DNA from: JBMNFB01 sp050949085
GTDB lineage: Bacteria; Bacillota; UBA994; UBA5500
Direction of reading: 5' to 3'
Assembly: GCA_050949085.1 (NCBI GenBank)
Contig: JBMNFB010000001.1
Span: 434,001-498,000, forward strand
Length of the DNA: 64,000 bases
This document shows, piece by piece, positions 33,812-42,497 of this stretch (its first letter is position 1; every line of letters starts with the position of its first letter). The notes under the pieces are model-generated. The model searched no databases and had not been told where the DNA came from. It saw only the letters and a program-made list of their open reading frames with translations. The translations under genes and the position numbers were made by a program.

Positions 33812-34699
33812 ATGCAACAACTGGTGGACGAGTATCTGACACATCTGAGTATCGAACGAGGACTGGCTGAGAATACGCTGGACGCTTATGGTCGGGATCT
33901 GCGCGGTTATCTGCATTTCCTTGGGGAGGGCAGGATCGAATCGTTCGCTGAGACTGATCGGGAGACAGTACGCGCCTATCTAGATCGACTGCACCAGCTG
34001 GGGCGTTCGGCCTCCACCATTTCACGTACCCTGGCTGCGCTCAAATCATTTCACCAGTATCTGGTGCAGGAGGACGTTCTGGCTAGCGACCCGACGGCAC
34101 ATCTTGAGTCGCCGCGGGTGGAGAAACGCTTGCCGCGGGTATTGACACTTACCGAGGTGGAGGCTCTGCTCAACCAGCCCCACCTGGGTAATCCGGCCAG
34201 CATCCGCGATAAGGCAATGCTAGAGGTACTATATGCCACCGGCATTCGGGTCAGCGAGCTGGTGAACCTGGACCTGGAGAACATCAATCTTGACGCAGGT
34301 TACCTGCGGTGCCTGGGAAAAGGTAACAAGGAGAGAATAGTTCCGCTTGGCTCGGCCGCCATCGACGCACTGGATCTTTACCTGCAGACGGCGCGGCGGG
34401 AGCTGGTGAAATTCCCCGGAGAGCCAGCGCTGTTCGTCAATCAGCACGGACGCCGTCTGACCCGGCAGGGTTTCTGGAAGATCATCAAGCGCTATGCAAA
34501 AGAGGCACGTATCGATGAGAACATCACGCCGCACACTCTGCGCCACTCCTTTGCTACTCACCTTCTGGAAAACGGCGCCGACCTGCGTTCGGTGCAGGAG
34601 ATGCTGGGGCATGCTGATATTTCCACTACGCAGATCTATACCCATATCACCCGCAATCGCCTGAAAGAGGTCTATGAGAAGTCCCATCCGCGTGCGTAG
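33812..34699 (+). CDS. xerD: site-specific tyrosine recombinase XerD
   Basis: XerD with XerC resolves chromosome dimers at dif. The 295-residue protein has an N-terminal SAM-like core-binding domain (YLTHLSIERGLAENTLDAYGRDL) and a catalytic domain with the arginine of ATGIRVSEL, HTLRHSFATHLLENGAD (HxxR), LGHADISTTQIYTH (catalytic Tyr). Context (yqzK, xerD, deoB, nucleoside phosphorylase, dacF, spoIIA) is that of the chromosomal XerD gene in Bacillus, not of an integrase. GGAGGT lies upstream of the ATG. Confidence 0.94.
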   Translation: MQQLVDEYLTHLSIERGLAENTLDAYGRDLRGYLHFLGEGRIESFAETDRETVRAYLDRLHQLGRSASTISRTLAALKSFHQYLVQEDVLASDPTAHLESPRVEKRLPRVLTLTEVEALLNQPHLGNPASIRDKAMLEVLYATGIRVSELVNLDLENINLDAGYLRCLGKGNKERIVPLGSAAIDALDLYLQTARRELVKFPGEPALFVNQHGRRLTRQGFWKIIKRYAKEARIDENITPHTLRHSFATHLLENGADLRSVQEMLGHADISTTQIYTHITRNRLKEVYEKSHPRA

Positions 34700-34719
34700 A
34701 CAAGAGGAGCTGATCGCTA

Positions 34720-35883
34720 GTGAAGAGGGCAATTGTTATCGTTCTTGACAGTGTCGGCATCGGCGCCTTGCCTGACGCCGCCAGCTACGGCGATGCCGAA
34801 AGCAACACGCTGGCGCACGTCCTCGACGCTAGTCCCGGTCTGCGTTTGCCGAATCTGCAGCGACTCGGTCTGGGCCATCTACTGGCACACCCGGCCCTGG
34901 CGGCTGTTGCCCCGCCTGGATTGGTTTTGCGCCTGGCAACCCGTTCTCCTGGAAAGGATACTCTTACCGGTCACTGGGAGATGATGGGGTACGCCCAGGA
35001 ACGGCCTTTTCCGACTTACCCCAACGGCTTTCCCGGGCAGGTAATCGACCAGATCCGTCAGATCAGTGGTCGCCACGTGATTGGGAACATCGCCATTTCC
35101 GGCACAGAGATTATTCGTCTACTGGGGCAGGAGCATGTTGAGACGGGCGCGCTGATTGTCTACACCTCCGCCGACAGTGTTTTGCAGATCGCTGCTCACG
35201 AACAGGTCGTTCCGCTGGAGGAGCTCTATCGGATCTGTCAATCCGTTCACACCTACCTGCTGGACTCTGAACATCGGGTCGCGCGAGTGATCGCCCGGCC
35301 TTTTGTCGGTAGCGCCCCTGATTTTGTGCGCACCAGCCGACGACGCGACTTTTCGGCCCGGCCCGGTCGCACTGTACTGAACTTGATCACTGAGGCCGGG
35401 GGCAGTGTTTTGGCGGTAGGGAAGATCGGCGATATCTTCGCCATGAGCGGCATCAGCGAAGTACATAAGGCAGCTGGCAATCAGGCAGCCACTGCAAAGA
35501 CAATAGAACTGATCCGCGAGCGGCGCGGTTCTCTAATATTCACCAACCTGGTCGATTTTGATATGCTGTATGGCCATCGGAACGATCCTGTGGGCTATGG
35601 CCAGGCATTGGCCGCATTTGACTCCGCCCTGCCAGAGATTCTGGCCAGTTTGGCGCCGCAGGACTTGCTGGTGATTACCGCTGACCATGGCTGTGATCCG
35701 GTTACACCGGGCACGGATCACTCGCGGGAGTACGTGCCCTGCCTGCTGTTCAGTGCAGGGCTGCGCGAGGTAGGCCATCTGCCCGATGCCGACAGTCTCT
35801 GTGTGGTGGGTGCAACTGTGGCCGATTGGCTGAACCTGTCCTGGGCAGGTTGTGGAACTAGCGTTTTGAAAGTGGTGAGATGA
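34720..35883 (+). CDS. deoB: phosphopentomutase
   Basis: DeoB interconverts ribose-1-phosphate or deoxyribose-1-phosphate with the 5-phosphates. The 387-residue alkaline-phosphatase-superfamily protein has the metal-binding DSVGIGALPDAASYGD at the start, GKDTLTGHWEMMG near residue 85, FTNLVDFDMLYGHRNDP and ITADHGCDPVTPGTDHSREYVP. GTG start with AAGAGGAG upstream. It directly abuts the pyrimidine phosphorylase gene, so both act on salvaged nucleosides. Confidence 0.95.
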   Translation: MKRAIVIVLDSVGIGALPDAASYGDAESNTLAHVLDASPGLRLPNLQRLGLGHLLAHPALAAVAPPGLVLRLATRSPGKDTLTGHWEMMGYAQERPFPTYPNGFPGQVIDQIRQISGRHVIGNIAISGTEIIRLLGQEHVETGALIVYTSADSVLQIAAHEQVVPLEELYRICQSVHTYLLDSEHRVARVIARPFVGSAPDFVRTSRRRDFSARPGRTVLNLITEAGGSVLAVGKIGDIFAMSGISEVHKAAGNQAATAKTIELIRERRGSLIFTNLVDFDMLYGHRNDPVGYGQALAAFDSALPEILASLAPQDLLVITADHGCDPVTPGTDHSREYVPCLLFSAGLREVGHLPDADSLCVVGATVADWLNLSWAGCGTSVLKVVR

Positions 35884-37188
35884 ATGCGTGTACTGGATCT
35901 GATAGCCAGGAAGCGCGACGGCGGCCGCCTGACAGAGGCCGAGCTCGCCTTTCTTCTCGAGGGATATCTGGAGGGGCAGATTCCTGATTATCAGATGTCC
36001 GCCTGGCTGATGGCTGTGTATCTGCGAGGCATGGATGACGAGGAGACAGCGGCCCTGACCAAACTCATGCTGCAATCAGGACAGCAGATTGACCTCTCCT
36101 CGATCGGTCGGCCTACCGTCGATAAGCATAGCACGGGGGGAGTGGGGGACAAGGTTAGTCTGATCCTGGCCCCTCTCCTGGCTGCAGCCGGGCTCGTCGT
36201 TGGCAAACTGACTGGCCGCGGGTTAGGCCACACCGGCGGGACTATTGACAAGCTGGAGAGCATCCCTGGCTTTAGCACTGATCTGACTCACGCGCAGTTC
36301 CTGACGCAGCTGCAGTCGGTGGGCTTGGCGATGATCGGCGCTGGACCTGAGCTGGTGCCTGCAGACCGACGCCTCTATGCGCTGCGCGATGTAACAGCTA
36401 CTGTCGGGAGCATCCCGCTGATTGCCAGTTCGATTATGAGCAAGAAGCTGGCAGGCGGCGCTGGGCACATTGTACTGGACGTGAAGTATGGTGCGGGAGC
36501 CTTGATGCCAGATCTGGATACTGCTCGTCGGCTGGCCGGACTGATGATCTCCATCGGCCGCTCGGCTGGGCGGCAAGTGCGCGCTGTGCTCAGCGATATG
36601 AGCCAGCCGTTGGGATATGCAGTGGGCAATAGTCTGGAGGTCAAAGAGGCGATTCTGGCACTGCGTGGGGGAGGGCCGGACGACGTCCGCGAACTGACAC
36701 TGACGCTGGCTGCCGAGCTGCTGCTCATGGCCGGCCTTTCTCGGGATCAGGTTGAGGCGAAGCGCTGGCTGGGGAGCTTGCTTCGCGACGGGTCAGCCCT
36801 GGGACGGTTCCGGGAATTTGTGGCGGCCCAGGGGGGAGATATCAGTGCCATCGACGATCCGCTCAAGTTGCCGCTGGGCGAGCATCATCTGGCTGTTCTG
36901 GCGCCCGAGAGCGGCTTCGTCGCCCGCCTGGACGCGCTTCAGATCGGCAGGTGTGCCATGCAATTGGGCGCTGGGCGGGAGCGAAAAGAGGATGTCATCG
37001 ACCCAGGCGTCGGTGTGGTAGTGAAGAAGAAGGTTGGCGATTTCGTGCACCGGGGCGAACCGTTGGCCTGGCTATATGGTCAGGATCCTGCCCAGCTGCA
37101 GGACGTCTCCAGGCTATGTCTGTCGGCCTATCAGCTGACTGCCGAAGCGCAGCGTCCTCCCCGACTGGTCGCCGAGATCATCAGGTAG
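35884..37188 (+). CDS. pdp: pyrimidine-nucleoside phosphorylase
   Basis: Phosphorolysis of uridine, thymidine and deoxyuridine. The 434-residue protein has the family signature KHSTGGVGDKVSLILAPLLA near residues 81-100 and the KLTGRGLGHTGGTIDKLESI segment. The C-terminal domain is complete. The ATG immediately follows the deoB stop. Bacillus has a purine phosphorylase at this spot; here the substrate class differs but the pathway logic with phosphopentomutase is the same. Confidence 0.94.
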   Translation: MRVLDLIARKRDGGRLTEAELAFLLEGYLEGQIPDYQMSAWLMAVYLRGMDDEETAALTKLMLQSGQQIDLSSIGRPTVDKHSTGGVGDKVSLILAPLLAAAGLVVGKLTGRGLGHTGGTIDKLESIPGFSTDLTHAQFLTQLQSVGLAMIGAGPELVPADRRLYALRDVTATVGSIPLIASSIMSKKLAGGAGHIVLDVKYGAGALMPDLDTARRLAGLMISIGRSAGRQVRAVLSDMSQPLGYAVGNSLEVKEAILALRGGGPDDVRELTLTLAAELLLMAGLSRDQVEAKRWLGSLLRDGSALGRFREFVAAQGGDISAIDDPLKLPLGEHHLAVLAPESGFVARLDALQIGRCAMQLGAGRERKEDVIDPGVGVVVKKKVGDFVHRGEPLAWLYGQDPAQLQDVSRLCLSAYQLTAEAQRPPRLVAEIIR

Positions 37189-37196
37189 ACGTATGA

Positions 37197-37250
37197 CCGC
37201 AGCGGAGGGAGAGTGCTCCGAGTGAGAAGCAATCGCCCCTCCGCTTGCGG
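37197..37250 (+). terminator. possible terminator hairpin after pdp
   Basis: CCGCAGCGGAGGG pairs with CCCTCCGCTTGCGG with one bulged base around a loop of about 26 bases. The T tract is poor (TGTTGCTGT), so termination may be inefficient. Confidence 0.4.
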
Positions 37251-37272
37251 TGTTGCTGTGCAGTGGGACGTT

Positions 37273-37301
37273 GCATTAAGCAGGCAGGCGCTGGCAAAGC
37301 T
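37273..37301 (+). promoter_or_regulatory. putative SigF promoter of dacF
   Basis: GCATT and GGCAAAGCT are separated by 15 bases, close to the forespore SigF consensus (GYWTA, N15, GGNRANANT) with one mismatch in each part. Bacillus dacF is SigF-dependent. The predicted start leaves a leader of about 20 bases. Confidence 0.45.
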
Positions 37302-37329
37302 AATCCCAAAGAGGAAGGGAGGAATCTGC

Positions 37330-38550
37330 TTGCAGCGCCTGAAATATTGCTGGATCTGTTTCTTGGTGGGGCTCTTGATCTGCGGACCACAGGGGGTTGC
37401 TCTGGCAGATGACGCGCATTATCTGCCAGTAATGGCCCGAGCAGTTGTCGACAACCTGCGGGTGAAATCAGCGGTCCTGATGGACTACGGAACGGGGCAG
37501 TTCCTGCTTGAGAAACAGGCTGACGAGAGGCGGCCCATCGCCAGCATCACCAAGGTGATGACCATGCTGCTGACACTGGAAGCACTGGAGGCAGGCCGCG
37601 TCCAGCTGTCGGATGAGGTGGTCGCCAGCCCGCACGCCTGCTCCTACGGCGGTGCTCAGATCTATCTAGAGCCTGGCGAGCGTTTCACGGTGGAAGAAAT
37701 GCTGATGGCGGTGACGATCAAGTCGGCCAATGATGCTGCCGTTGCTCTAGCTGAGCATGTGGCGGGTTCCGAATCGGCCTTCGTGGCTAGAATGAACCAG
37801 CGTGCCCAGGAGTTGGGGATGCAGAACACGCACTTCATCAACGCCTGCGGTCTCGACCACTTTGGCCCCAGCGGTGCCGTCAGCGAGAATGGTTATTCAT
37901 CGGCCCGTGATGTAGCGATCATGTCCCGAGCACTGCTTAAGTATCAACCCTTGCTCGCCGATTGGTTGAAGACGCGCATCACCTATCTGCAACGGGCCAG
38001 CGGGCCGGTGGAACTGTTCAACACAAACCACCGCCTGATCCGCAACTTCCCTGGTGCAGATGGTCTGAAAACCGGGCTGACCGATGATGCAGGCTACTGC
38101 CTGAGTGCGACGGCGGAACGTTCTGGGTTTCGGCTTCTCGCTGTCGCGCTCGGTGCCGACACAGATGATCAGCGCTATCAGGATATAACGACCCTGCTCA
38201 ATTATGGGTACGCTAATTATATGGGGAAATTTGTGGTGCAGGCTGGCGAGGAGATCGCTGCTGCCGCCGTAAACCGCGGCCCGGTGCGGCAGATCAGTGC
38301 CGTGGCGGCAACAGGCCTGCCGGTTCTGCTACCGAAAGGCGATTCATTCGACGGTCTAGAGCAGTCAGTGCAGCTCAGTGACACTCTGTTCGCCCCGATT
38401 GCCGCTGGCGATCGGGTGGGTACCCTGACTGTGAGCAAGAACGGGACGGTGTTAGGTGAGGTCGAACTGATTGCCGCAGAGCCAGTCCCCCGTCTCGGCT
38501 TCCTGGCATGCTTCTGGCGGATATTTGGTCAACTATACGGCGAAACATAG
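37330..38550 (+). CDS. dacF: D-alanyl-D-alanine carboxypeptidase DacF
   Basis: A secreted S11-family carboxypeptidase acting on forespore or cortex peptidoglycan. It has a signal peptide (about residues 1-25), SITK as the SxxK motif, SAN in KSANDAAVALAEHV and KTG in LKTGLTDDAG, then a PBP5-type C-terminal domain. The TTG start has GGGAGGAA six bases upstream and gives 406 residues with a clean signal peptide; a longer in-frame reading upstream lacks a ribosome binding site. Position directly before spoIIA is as in Bacillus. Confidence 0.92.
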   Translation: MQRLKYCWICFLVGLLICGPQGVALADDAHYLPVMARAVVDNLRVKSAVLMDYGTGQFLLEKQADERRPIASITKVMTMLLTLEALEAGRVQLSDEVVASPHACSYGGAQIYLEPGERFTVEEMLMAVTIKSANDAAVALAEHVAGSESAFVARMNQRAQELGMQNTHFINACGLDHFGPSGAVSENGYSSARDVAIMSRALLKYQPLLADWLKTRITYLQRASGPVELFNTNHRLIRNFPGADGLKTGLTDDAGYCLSATAERSGFRLLAVALGADTDDQRYQDITTLLNYGYANYMGKFVVQAGEEIAAAAVNRGPVRQISAVAATGLPVLLPKGDSFDGLEQSVQLSDTLFAPIAAGDRVGTLTVSKNGTVLGEVELIAAEPVPRLGFLACFWRIFGQLYGET

Positions 38551-38570
38551 GGCTGATTGAGAGCACGAGT

Positions 38571-38599
38571 GAAGGGTGGCAGAAGCGCCGCCCTTCTTT
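38571..38599 (+). terminator. rho-independent terminator after dacF
   Basis: GAAGGGTGGC and GCCGCCCTTC pair (one wobble) around a six-base loop, followed by TTTG. It isolates spoIIA from dacF read-through. Confidence 0.7.
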
Positions 38600-38603
38600 G
38601 TCT

Positions 38604-38610
38604 TGTCGAA
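38604..38610 (+). promoter_or_regulatory. Spo0A box upstream of spoIIA
   Basis: TGTCGAA is a perfect match to the Spo0A-binding 0A box. It lies about 90 bases before spoIIAA, right after the dacF terminator. A SigH-like AAGGAGATT follows at 38613-38621, but the matching -10 is weak (AGCAAAA). In Bacillus spoIIA is activated by Spo0A~P with SigH. Confidence 0.6.
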
Positions 38611-38698
38611 ACAAGGAGATTCATTTTGGCTTAGCAAAAGAAGGAAAGATGGCCTCCTGTTGCGAAAGAGTATACATGATGAGCAGGGGGTGTACAGG

Positions 38699-39049
38699 TT
38701 GACTTTGGAAATGGAACTGAGACGTCGTACCTTGATTGTCAGATTGACCGGCGAGCTGGATCATCACACCGCTGATCTGCTGCGATCAACAGTGGAGGCA
38801 GAGCTGGACAAGGAGGTGGCAAGTTCAGTCCTTCTCAGTCTATCCGGGTTGTCGTTCATGGACAGCTCAGGATTAGGGGTTATTCTCGGGCGTTATCGTC
38901 GCCTTAACCAAATGGGAGGCAAGATGGCTGCCTGCTGCCTCAATCCGCAGGTGCAGAGGATTTTCGAACTGTCAGGCCTGACCCGGGTTATCAGTGTTTA
39001 TGATACAGAGGAAGCGGCTCTGTCACAGCTTTGGGAGGGGGCAAGGTGA
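38699..39049 (+). CDS. spoIIAA: anti-sigma F factor antagonist SpoIIAA
   Basis: SpoIIAA is the anti-anti-sigma factor which, when unphosphorylated, frees SigF from SpoIIAB. The 116-residue STAS-domain protein has LTGELDHHTAD near residue 17 and LSFMDSSGLGVILGRY, where S57 is the phosphorylation site (S58 in Bacillus). The TTG start has AGGGGGTG upstream; an in-frame upstream reading is not homologous. The stop overlaps spoIIAB as TGATG. Confidence 0.94.
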   Translation: MTLEMELRRRTLIVRLTGELDHHTADLLRSTVEAELDKEVASSVLLSLSGLSFMDSSGLGVILGRYRRLNQMGGKMAACCLNPQVQRIFELSGLTRVISVYDTEEAALSQLWEGAR

Positions 39050-39504
39050 TGCAGGTCACTAACCGGATGGCCATGGAGTTTCCCAGTCTGTCGCGCAACG
39101 AGAGTTTTGCTCGTCAGGCAGTGGCGGCGTTCGCGCTGCAGGCGGGAGATTGGACGCTGAATGATCTGGACGAAATCACGACAGCAGTCTCTGAAGCGGT
39201 CACTAACGCCATCATTCATGGCTATGAAGATGGGGTTGGGGACATCAGGGTTGAAGCCAGCATCCTCGACGACCGGGGCATCGAGGTGATTGTCATTGAT
39301 TACGGCGTCGGCATTGAGGATGTTGACCAGGCACTGGAGCCCATGTTCACCACCAAGCCTGAGCAGGAGAGAACCGGGATGGGTTTCTCCTTCATGCAGA
39401 GCTTTATGGACGATCTGGAGGTTATCTCCGCCCCTGGCCGGGGAACCCGCGTGCGTATGGTCAAGTGGTTAGCGAGTTCGTCCCCTTCCGGGTCACAGGC
39501 GTGA
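39049..39504 (+). CDS. spoIIAB: anti-sigma F factor SpoIIAB
   Basis: SpoIIAB is the GHKL kinase that binds SigF and phosphorylates SpoIIAA. The 151-residue protein has the N box EAVTNAIIHGY near residue 49, the G1 box DYGVGIED and the G2 box ERTGMGFSFM. It overlaps spoIIAA by one base. All of the SpoIIAA/AB/SigF partner switch is present. Confidence 0.95.
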   Translation: MQVTNRMAMEFPSLSRNESFARQAVAAFALQAGDWTLNDLDEITTAVSEAVTNAIIHGYEDGVGDIRVEASILDDRGIEVIVIDYGVGIEDVDQALEPMFTTKPEQERTGMGFSFMQSFMDDLEVISAPGRGTRVRMVKWLASSSPSGSQA

Positions 39505-39512
39505 GGCTAGGC

Positions 39513-40271
39513 ATGCATGAACCGAATAGAAGCTATGAACTGCTGACGGACAAGGAAGCCAAGCTTCTGTTGGCTCAGGCGCAGGCGGGGGATGAGGCAG
39601 CTCGAGAGCGGTTGGTCAACTGCAATCTGCGACTAGTCAAATCGCTGGTGGGCAGGTTCGCGCACCGCCAGCACGAGATGGAAGACCTTTATCAACTGGG
39701 GTGTATCGGCCTGATCAAGGCGATCGATCGGTTTGATCTTAACCAGGACGTCAAGTTCTCCACCTATGCAGTGCCACTTATCTTAGGTGAAATTCGGCGC
39801 TACCTGCGGGATAACGGCCCGATAAAGGTCAGCCGCAGCCTGAAGGAATTGGCAATTCGCGCCAAGCGGGAGCGAGAGAACCTGCGCAAGACCATGGGGC
39901 GGGAAGTTACCGTCGATGAGCTGGCGGCCCATCTACAGGTAAAGCCCGAGACGTTGGTCATGGCGCAGGAGGCGACCAGCTACCCCACATCGCTGCAGGA
40001 AGAGATCTACCAGGACGATGGAAACCCCATCTATGTGCTGGACCATCTCTCCAAAGATCCGGTGCCTGATGAGTCCTGGGTGGACAACATCGCACTGCAG
40101 GAAGTCCTGGCCGAACTATCACCGAGGGAACAACAGATTATTCGCATGCGCTATTTTCAAGGGAAGACGCAGACGGAGATCGCCAAGCAGCTGCACGTTT
40201 CGCAAGTGCAAATCTCTCGGCTTGAGAAGCGAATTCTCGGCAAACTGAGAGACAAGCTTGTCAACAGCTGA
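39513..40271 (+). CDS. sigF: RNA polymerase sigma factor SigF
   Basis: SigF is the first forespore-specific sigma factor. The 252-residue protein has region 2 (RLVKSLVGRFAHRQHEMEDLYQLGCIGLIKAIDRFD), region 3 and region 4 with the helix-turn-helix QGKTQTEIAKQLHVSQVQISRLEKRIL. The ATG at 39513 has GAGG six bases upstream; a GTG at 39501 overlapping the spoIIAB stop is possible. The operon ends in a terminator. Confidence 0.95.
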   Translation: MHEPNRSYELLTDKEAKLLLAQAQAGDEAARERLVNCNLRLVKSLVGRFAHRQHEMEDLYQLGCIGLIKAIDRFDLNQDVKFSTYAVPLILGEIRRYLRDNGPIKVSRSLKELAIRAKRERENLRKTMGREVTVDELAAHLQVKPETLVMAQEATSYPTSLQEEIYQDDGNPIYVLDHLSKDPVPDESWVDNIALQEVLAELSPREQQIIRMRYFQGKTQTEIAKQLHVSQVQISRLEKRILGKLRDKLVNS

Positions 40272-40331
40272 GTGCACTTGAGCGATTACGTGAGTGAGGG
40301 CTCGGCACAAGCGGTAACCTGAGCCGTCGAT

Positions 40332-40356
40332 AGGGTACACAATCGTACCCTTTTTT
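40332..40356 (+). terminator. rho-independent terminator after sigF
   Basis: GGGTAC and GTACCC pair around a six-base loop (ACAATC) and are followed by six T residues. Confidence 0.85.
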
Positions 40357-40459
40357 GTTGCCCGTTCTGCCGCTAGTCGCTCAGTTAGGCAACTCAGGTT
40401 AAGATCATCCGCTGCTGCAAATAATAGACCCAGCAGCACGTTCTTGAGGAGGTGACGCA

Positions 40460-40669
40460 ATGGAGCAGATGAGTTCGCGTCTGCGCATAATGCTACTCTC
40501 GGCAATCTTGTTTGCGATGCTGGCGTTTATGGGCTGGTTGATCTGGTCCAGTTCGGTTGACCGAATCCCCAGCGATGCCATCTTGGTCATGCACGAGAGG
40601 AAGGAGTCGCCTCTTGAGGAAGCAGTCTTTCCCTACTACACGATTTCAACCGGGAGGGTGATGGTGTGA
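40460..40669 (+). CDS. small single-pass membrane protein, unknown
   Basis: A 69-residue protein with one N-terminal transmembrane helix (about residues 9-31) and a short polar tail with no cysteine or catalytic motif. GAGGAGGTGA lies seven bases before the ATG, a very strong ribosome binding site. It overlaps the dodecin gene by four bases (GTGTGA), so they are co-translated. I do not recognise a family. Confidence 0.6.
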   Translation: MEQMSSRLRIMLLSAILFAMLAFMGWLIWSSSVDRIPSDAILVMHERKESPLEEAVFPYYTISTGRVMV

Positions 40670-40875
40670 CAACGGTCGTGAAGGTCCTGGAACTGGTTGG
40701 CGAGTCGAAGAAGAGCTTTGCTGACGCGGTTGAAAACGCAGTAAGTGAAGCAGCGAAGCATTTCCCGAACATAACGGGCGTTGAGGTCTACAACTTCACT
40801 GGAGATGTCGATAACGGCAAAATAGTCGACTTCAAGGCAAACGTAAAAGTGGCCTACGTAGCTTTCCAAAACTGA
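40666..40875 (+). CDS. dodecin family protein
   Basis: Dodecins are small flavin- or CoA-binding proteins that form hollow dodecamers storing or quenching flavins. The 69-residue product has the family pattern: KVLELVGESKKSFADAVENAV, NITGVEVYNFTG and GKIVDFKANVKVAYV. The GTG start sits inside the end of the membrane-protein gene. The flavin-stacking Trp of bacterial dodecins appears to be absent (SKKSFADA instead of SxxSWEEA), so ligand choice may differ. Confidence 0.85.
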   Translation: MTTVVKVLELVGESKKSFADAVENAVSEAAKHFPNITGVEVYNFTGDVDNGKIVDFKANVKVAYVAFQN

Positions 40876-40887
40876 TGGTAGCAATTC

Positions 40888-40914
40888 ACTGCTCAGGCGG
40901 AACGCCTGAGCAGT
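40888..40914 (+). terminator. strong hairpin after dodecin
   Basis: A perfect 12-bp stem (ACTGCTCAGGCG / CGCCTGAGCAGT) with a GAA loop. The downstream TCTTG is a weak T tract, so it may be a terminator or an mRNA-stabilising end. Confidence 0.6.
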
Positions 40915-40958
40915 CTTGCGACTGTTCATCTCAGTTCAGGCAGAAGGGGGTTGCTTGA

Positions 40959-41441
40959 TTGTCTGCACCTAAGCGGAAAAAGAAGATCAAGCGCCAGCAG
41001 GCTCAGAACAGGGAGTACCAGCAGTTGGCAAAGCAGCATCGGCCGCCGGTGCCAGTACTGCGGAACGTGGCGGTTGCCTGGGTCGTGGGCGGCCTGATCT
41101 GCGTTATCGGCCAGGCTTTGATGAACATGTATATCAAACTGGGGTTCAAACCGGAGCAAGCAGGTGGGCCGACCGCAGCAACGCTCATCTTTGTAACGGC
41201 GCTGTTAACCGGGTTAGGCGTGTTCGACAAGCTGGGGCAATTTGCAGGTGCCGGCACTGCTGTACCAGTCACGGGATTCGCCAACTCGGTGGTATCGGCG
41301 GCTATGGAGTTCAAACGCGAGGGGCTAGTCCTGGGGGTCGGGGCAAAGATGTTTGCTCTGGCGGGACCGGTGATTGTCTATGGGGCTGTCACCGCTTTCT
41401 TCATCGGCGTCATTAAAGCTATCTTGGAGTACGTGGGCTAG
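40959..41441 (+). CDS. spoVAC: stage V sporulation protein AC
   Basis: SpoVAC is a membrane protein of the dipicolinic acid (DPA) channel of the spore inner membrane. The 160-residue protein has a basic N-terminus and about four membrane helices, with LGVFDKLGQFAGAGTAVPVTGFANSV as the family signature shared with SpoVAE. The TTG start follows AGAAGGGGG. It begins a spoVAC-AD-AE operon without spoVAA, AB, AEA or AF. Confidence 0.93.
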   Translation: MSAPKRKKKIKRQQAQNREYQQLAKQHRPPVPVLRNVAVAWVVGGLICVIGQALMNMYIKLGFKPEQAGGPTAATLIFVTALLTGLGVFDKLGQFAGAGTAVPVTGFANSVVSAAMEFKREGLVLGVGAKMFALAGPVIVYGAVTAFFIGVIKAILEYVG

Positions 41442-41444
41442 GGG

Positions 41445-42497
41445 GTGGTGAAAACGGCGCTGAGGAAACTCGGGGCTCAGACGCTGGTGCTGCAAGAGGC
41501 GCCTGCTCTGCTGGGGACGGGAACCGTCGTCGGCCCTCTGGAAGGCGAAGGCCCACTGCGCGAGACGTTTGACCTGATTTACCCCGACCAGCTCCACGGG
41601 AAAGGTAGTTGGGAGAAAAGCGAACGGGCCATGATGAAGGACGCCATTCGTCTCGCCCTGGAAAAGTCAAAGTTGTCGGTGGATGCGGTGGATTTCATGG
41701 TCGCCGGTGATTTGCTCAATCAGATTGTAACCTGTAACTTTGCGGCTCGCGATCTGGGGATCCCCATGCTGGGCATCTACGGAGCCTGTTCCAGTCTGGC
41801 GGAATCGCTGGGCCTTGCTGCGTTGCTGGTAGATGGGGGATATGCCGACTATGCGCTTGCGGCTGTCTCCAGCCACTACGGCACCAGTGAGCGGCAGTTC
41901 CGCTTCCCGACTGAGTACGGTGGCCAACGGCCTCCCTACGCGCAAAATACGGTGACTGGGGCTGGAGCGGGGATTGTGGCTAGCCATGTACCCCAGGATG
42001 CCAGAGTGCCGCGCATAACGCACTTCACCGTCGGCAAAGTCATCGATCGCGGCATCAAGGATCCCTTCGACATGGGTTCCGCCATGGCGCCGGCGGCCGC
42101 AGATCTCCTGCAGCGGCATTTCACAGACACCGGCCGCTCACCAGAAGACTATGACTTGATCCTGACGGGTGATCTGGCCAGCGATGGTAAGGAGATCCTG
42201 ATTCATCTGATGGCTCTGGCCGGATTTGACCTGGGCAGGAATTATGATGACTGTGGCTGTCTCGTCTATGACCGCCAGCGGCAAGAGGTGTTTGCCGGGG
42301 GCAGCGGGTGCGCCTGTTCGGCGGTGGTCACTTATGGCTCTGTATATAGGAGGATGCTGGCAGGCGAACTGAGCCGCGTACTTGTTGTGGCAACCGGATC
42401 GCTGCTCAGCACGACCACCTATCAGCAGGGTGAGTCGATTCCCTGCAACGCGCACGCTGTGGTGTTGGAGATGCCTGCCGAAGGAGGTGACGCATGA
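41445..42497 (+). CDS. spoVAD: stage V sporulation protein AD
   Basis: SpoVAD is a thiolase-fold, DPA-binding component of the spore DPA channel. The 350-residue protein has AMMKDAIRLALEKSKLSVDAVDFMVAGDLLNQI and the GIYGACSSLAESLGLAALLVDGG region that replaces the thiolase active site. The GTG start (41445 or the adjacent 41448) follows GGGGG. The stop overlaps the spoVAE start (ATGA). Confidence 0.94.
   Translation: MVKTALRKLGAQTLVLQEAPALLGTGTVVGPLEGEGPLRETFDLIYPDQLHGKGSWEKSERAMMKDAIRLALEKSKLSVDAVDFMVAGDLLNQIVTCNFAARDLGIPMLGIYGACSSLAESLGLAALLVDGGYADYALAAVSSHYGTSERQFRFPTEYGGQRPPYAQNTVTGAGAGIVASHVPQDARVPRITHFTVGKVIDRGIKDPFDMGSAMAPAAADLLQRHFTDTGRSPEDYDLILTGDLASDGKEILIHLMALAGFDLGRNYDDCGCLVYDRQRQEVFAGGSGCACSAVVTYGSVYRRMLAGELSRVLVVATGSLLSTTTYQQGESIPCNAHAVVLEMPAEGGDA

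Noticed and set aside
33812..34699. XerD gene as an integrase of a mobile element
   Set aside because: Gene neighbours, length and motifs are those of the chromosomal XerD; no attachment sites or phage genes are near.
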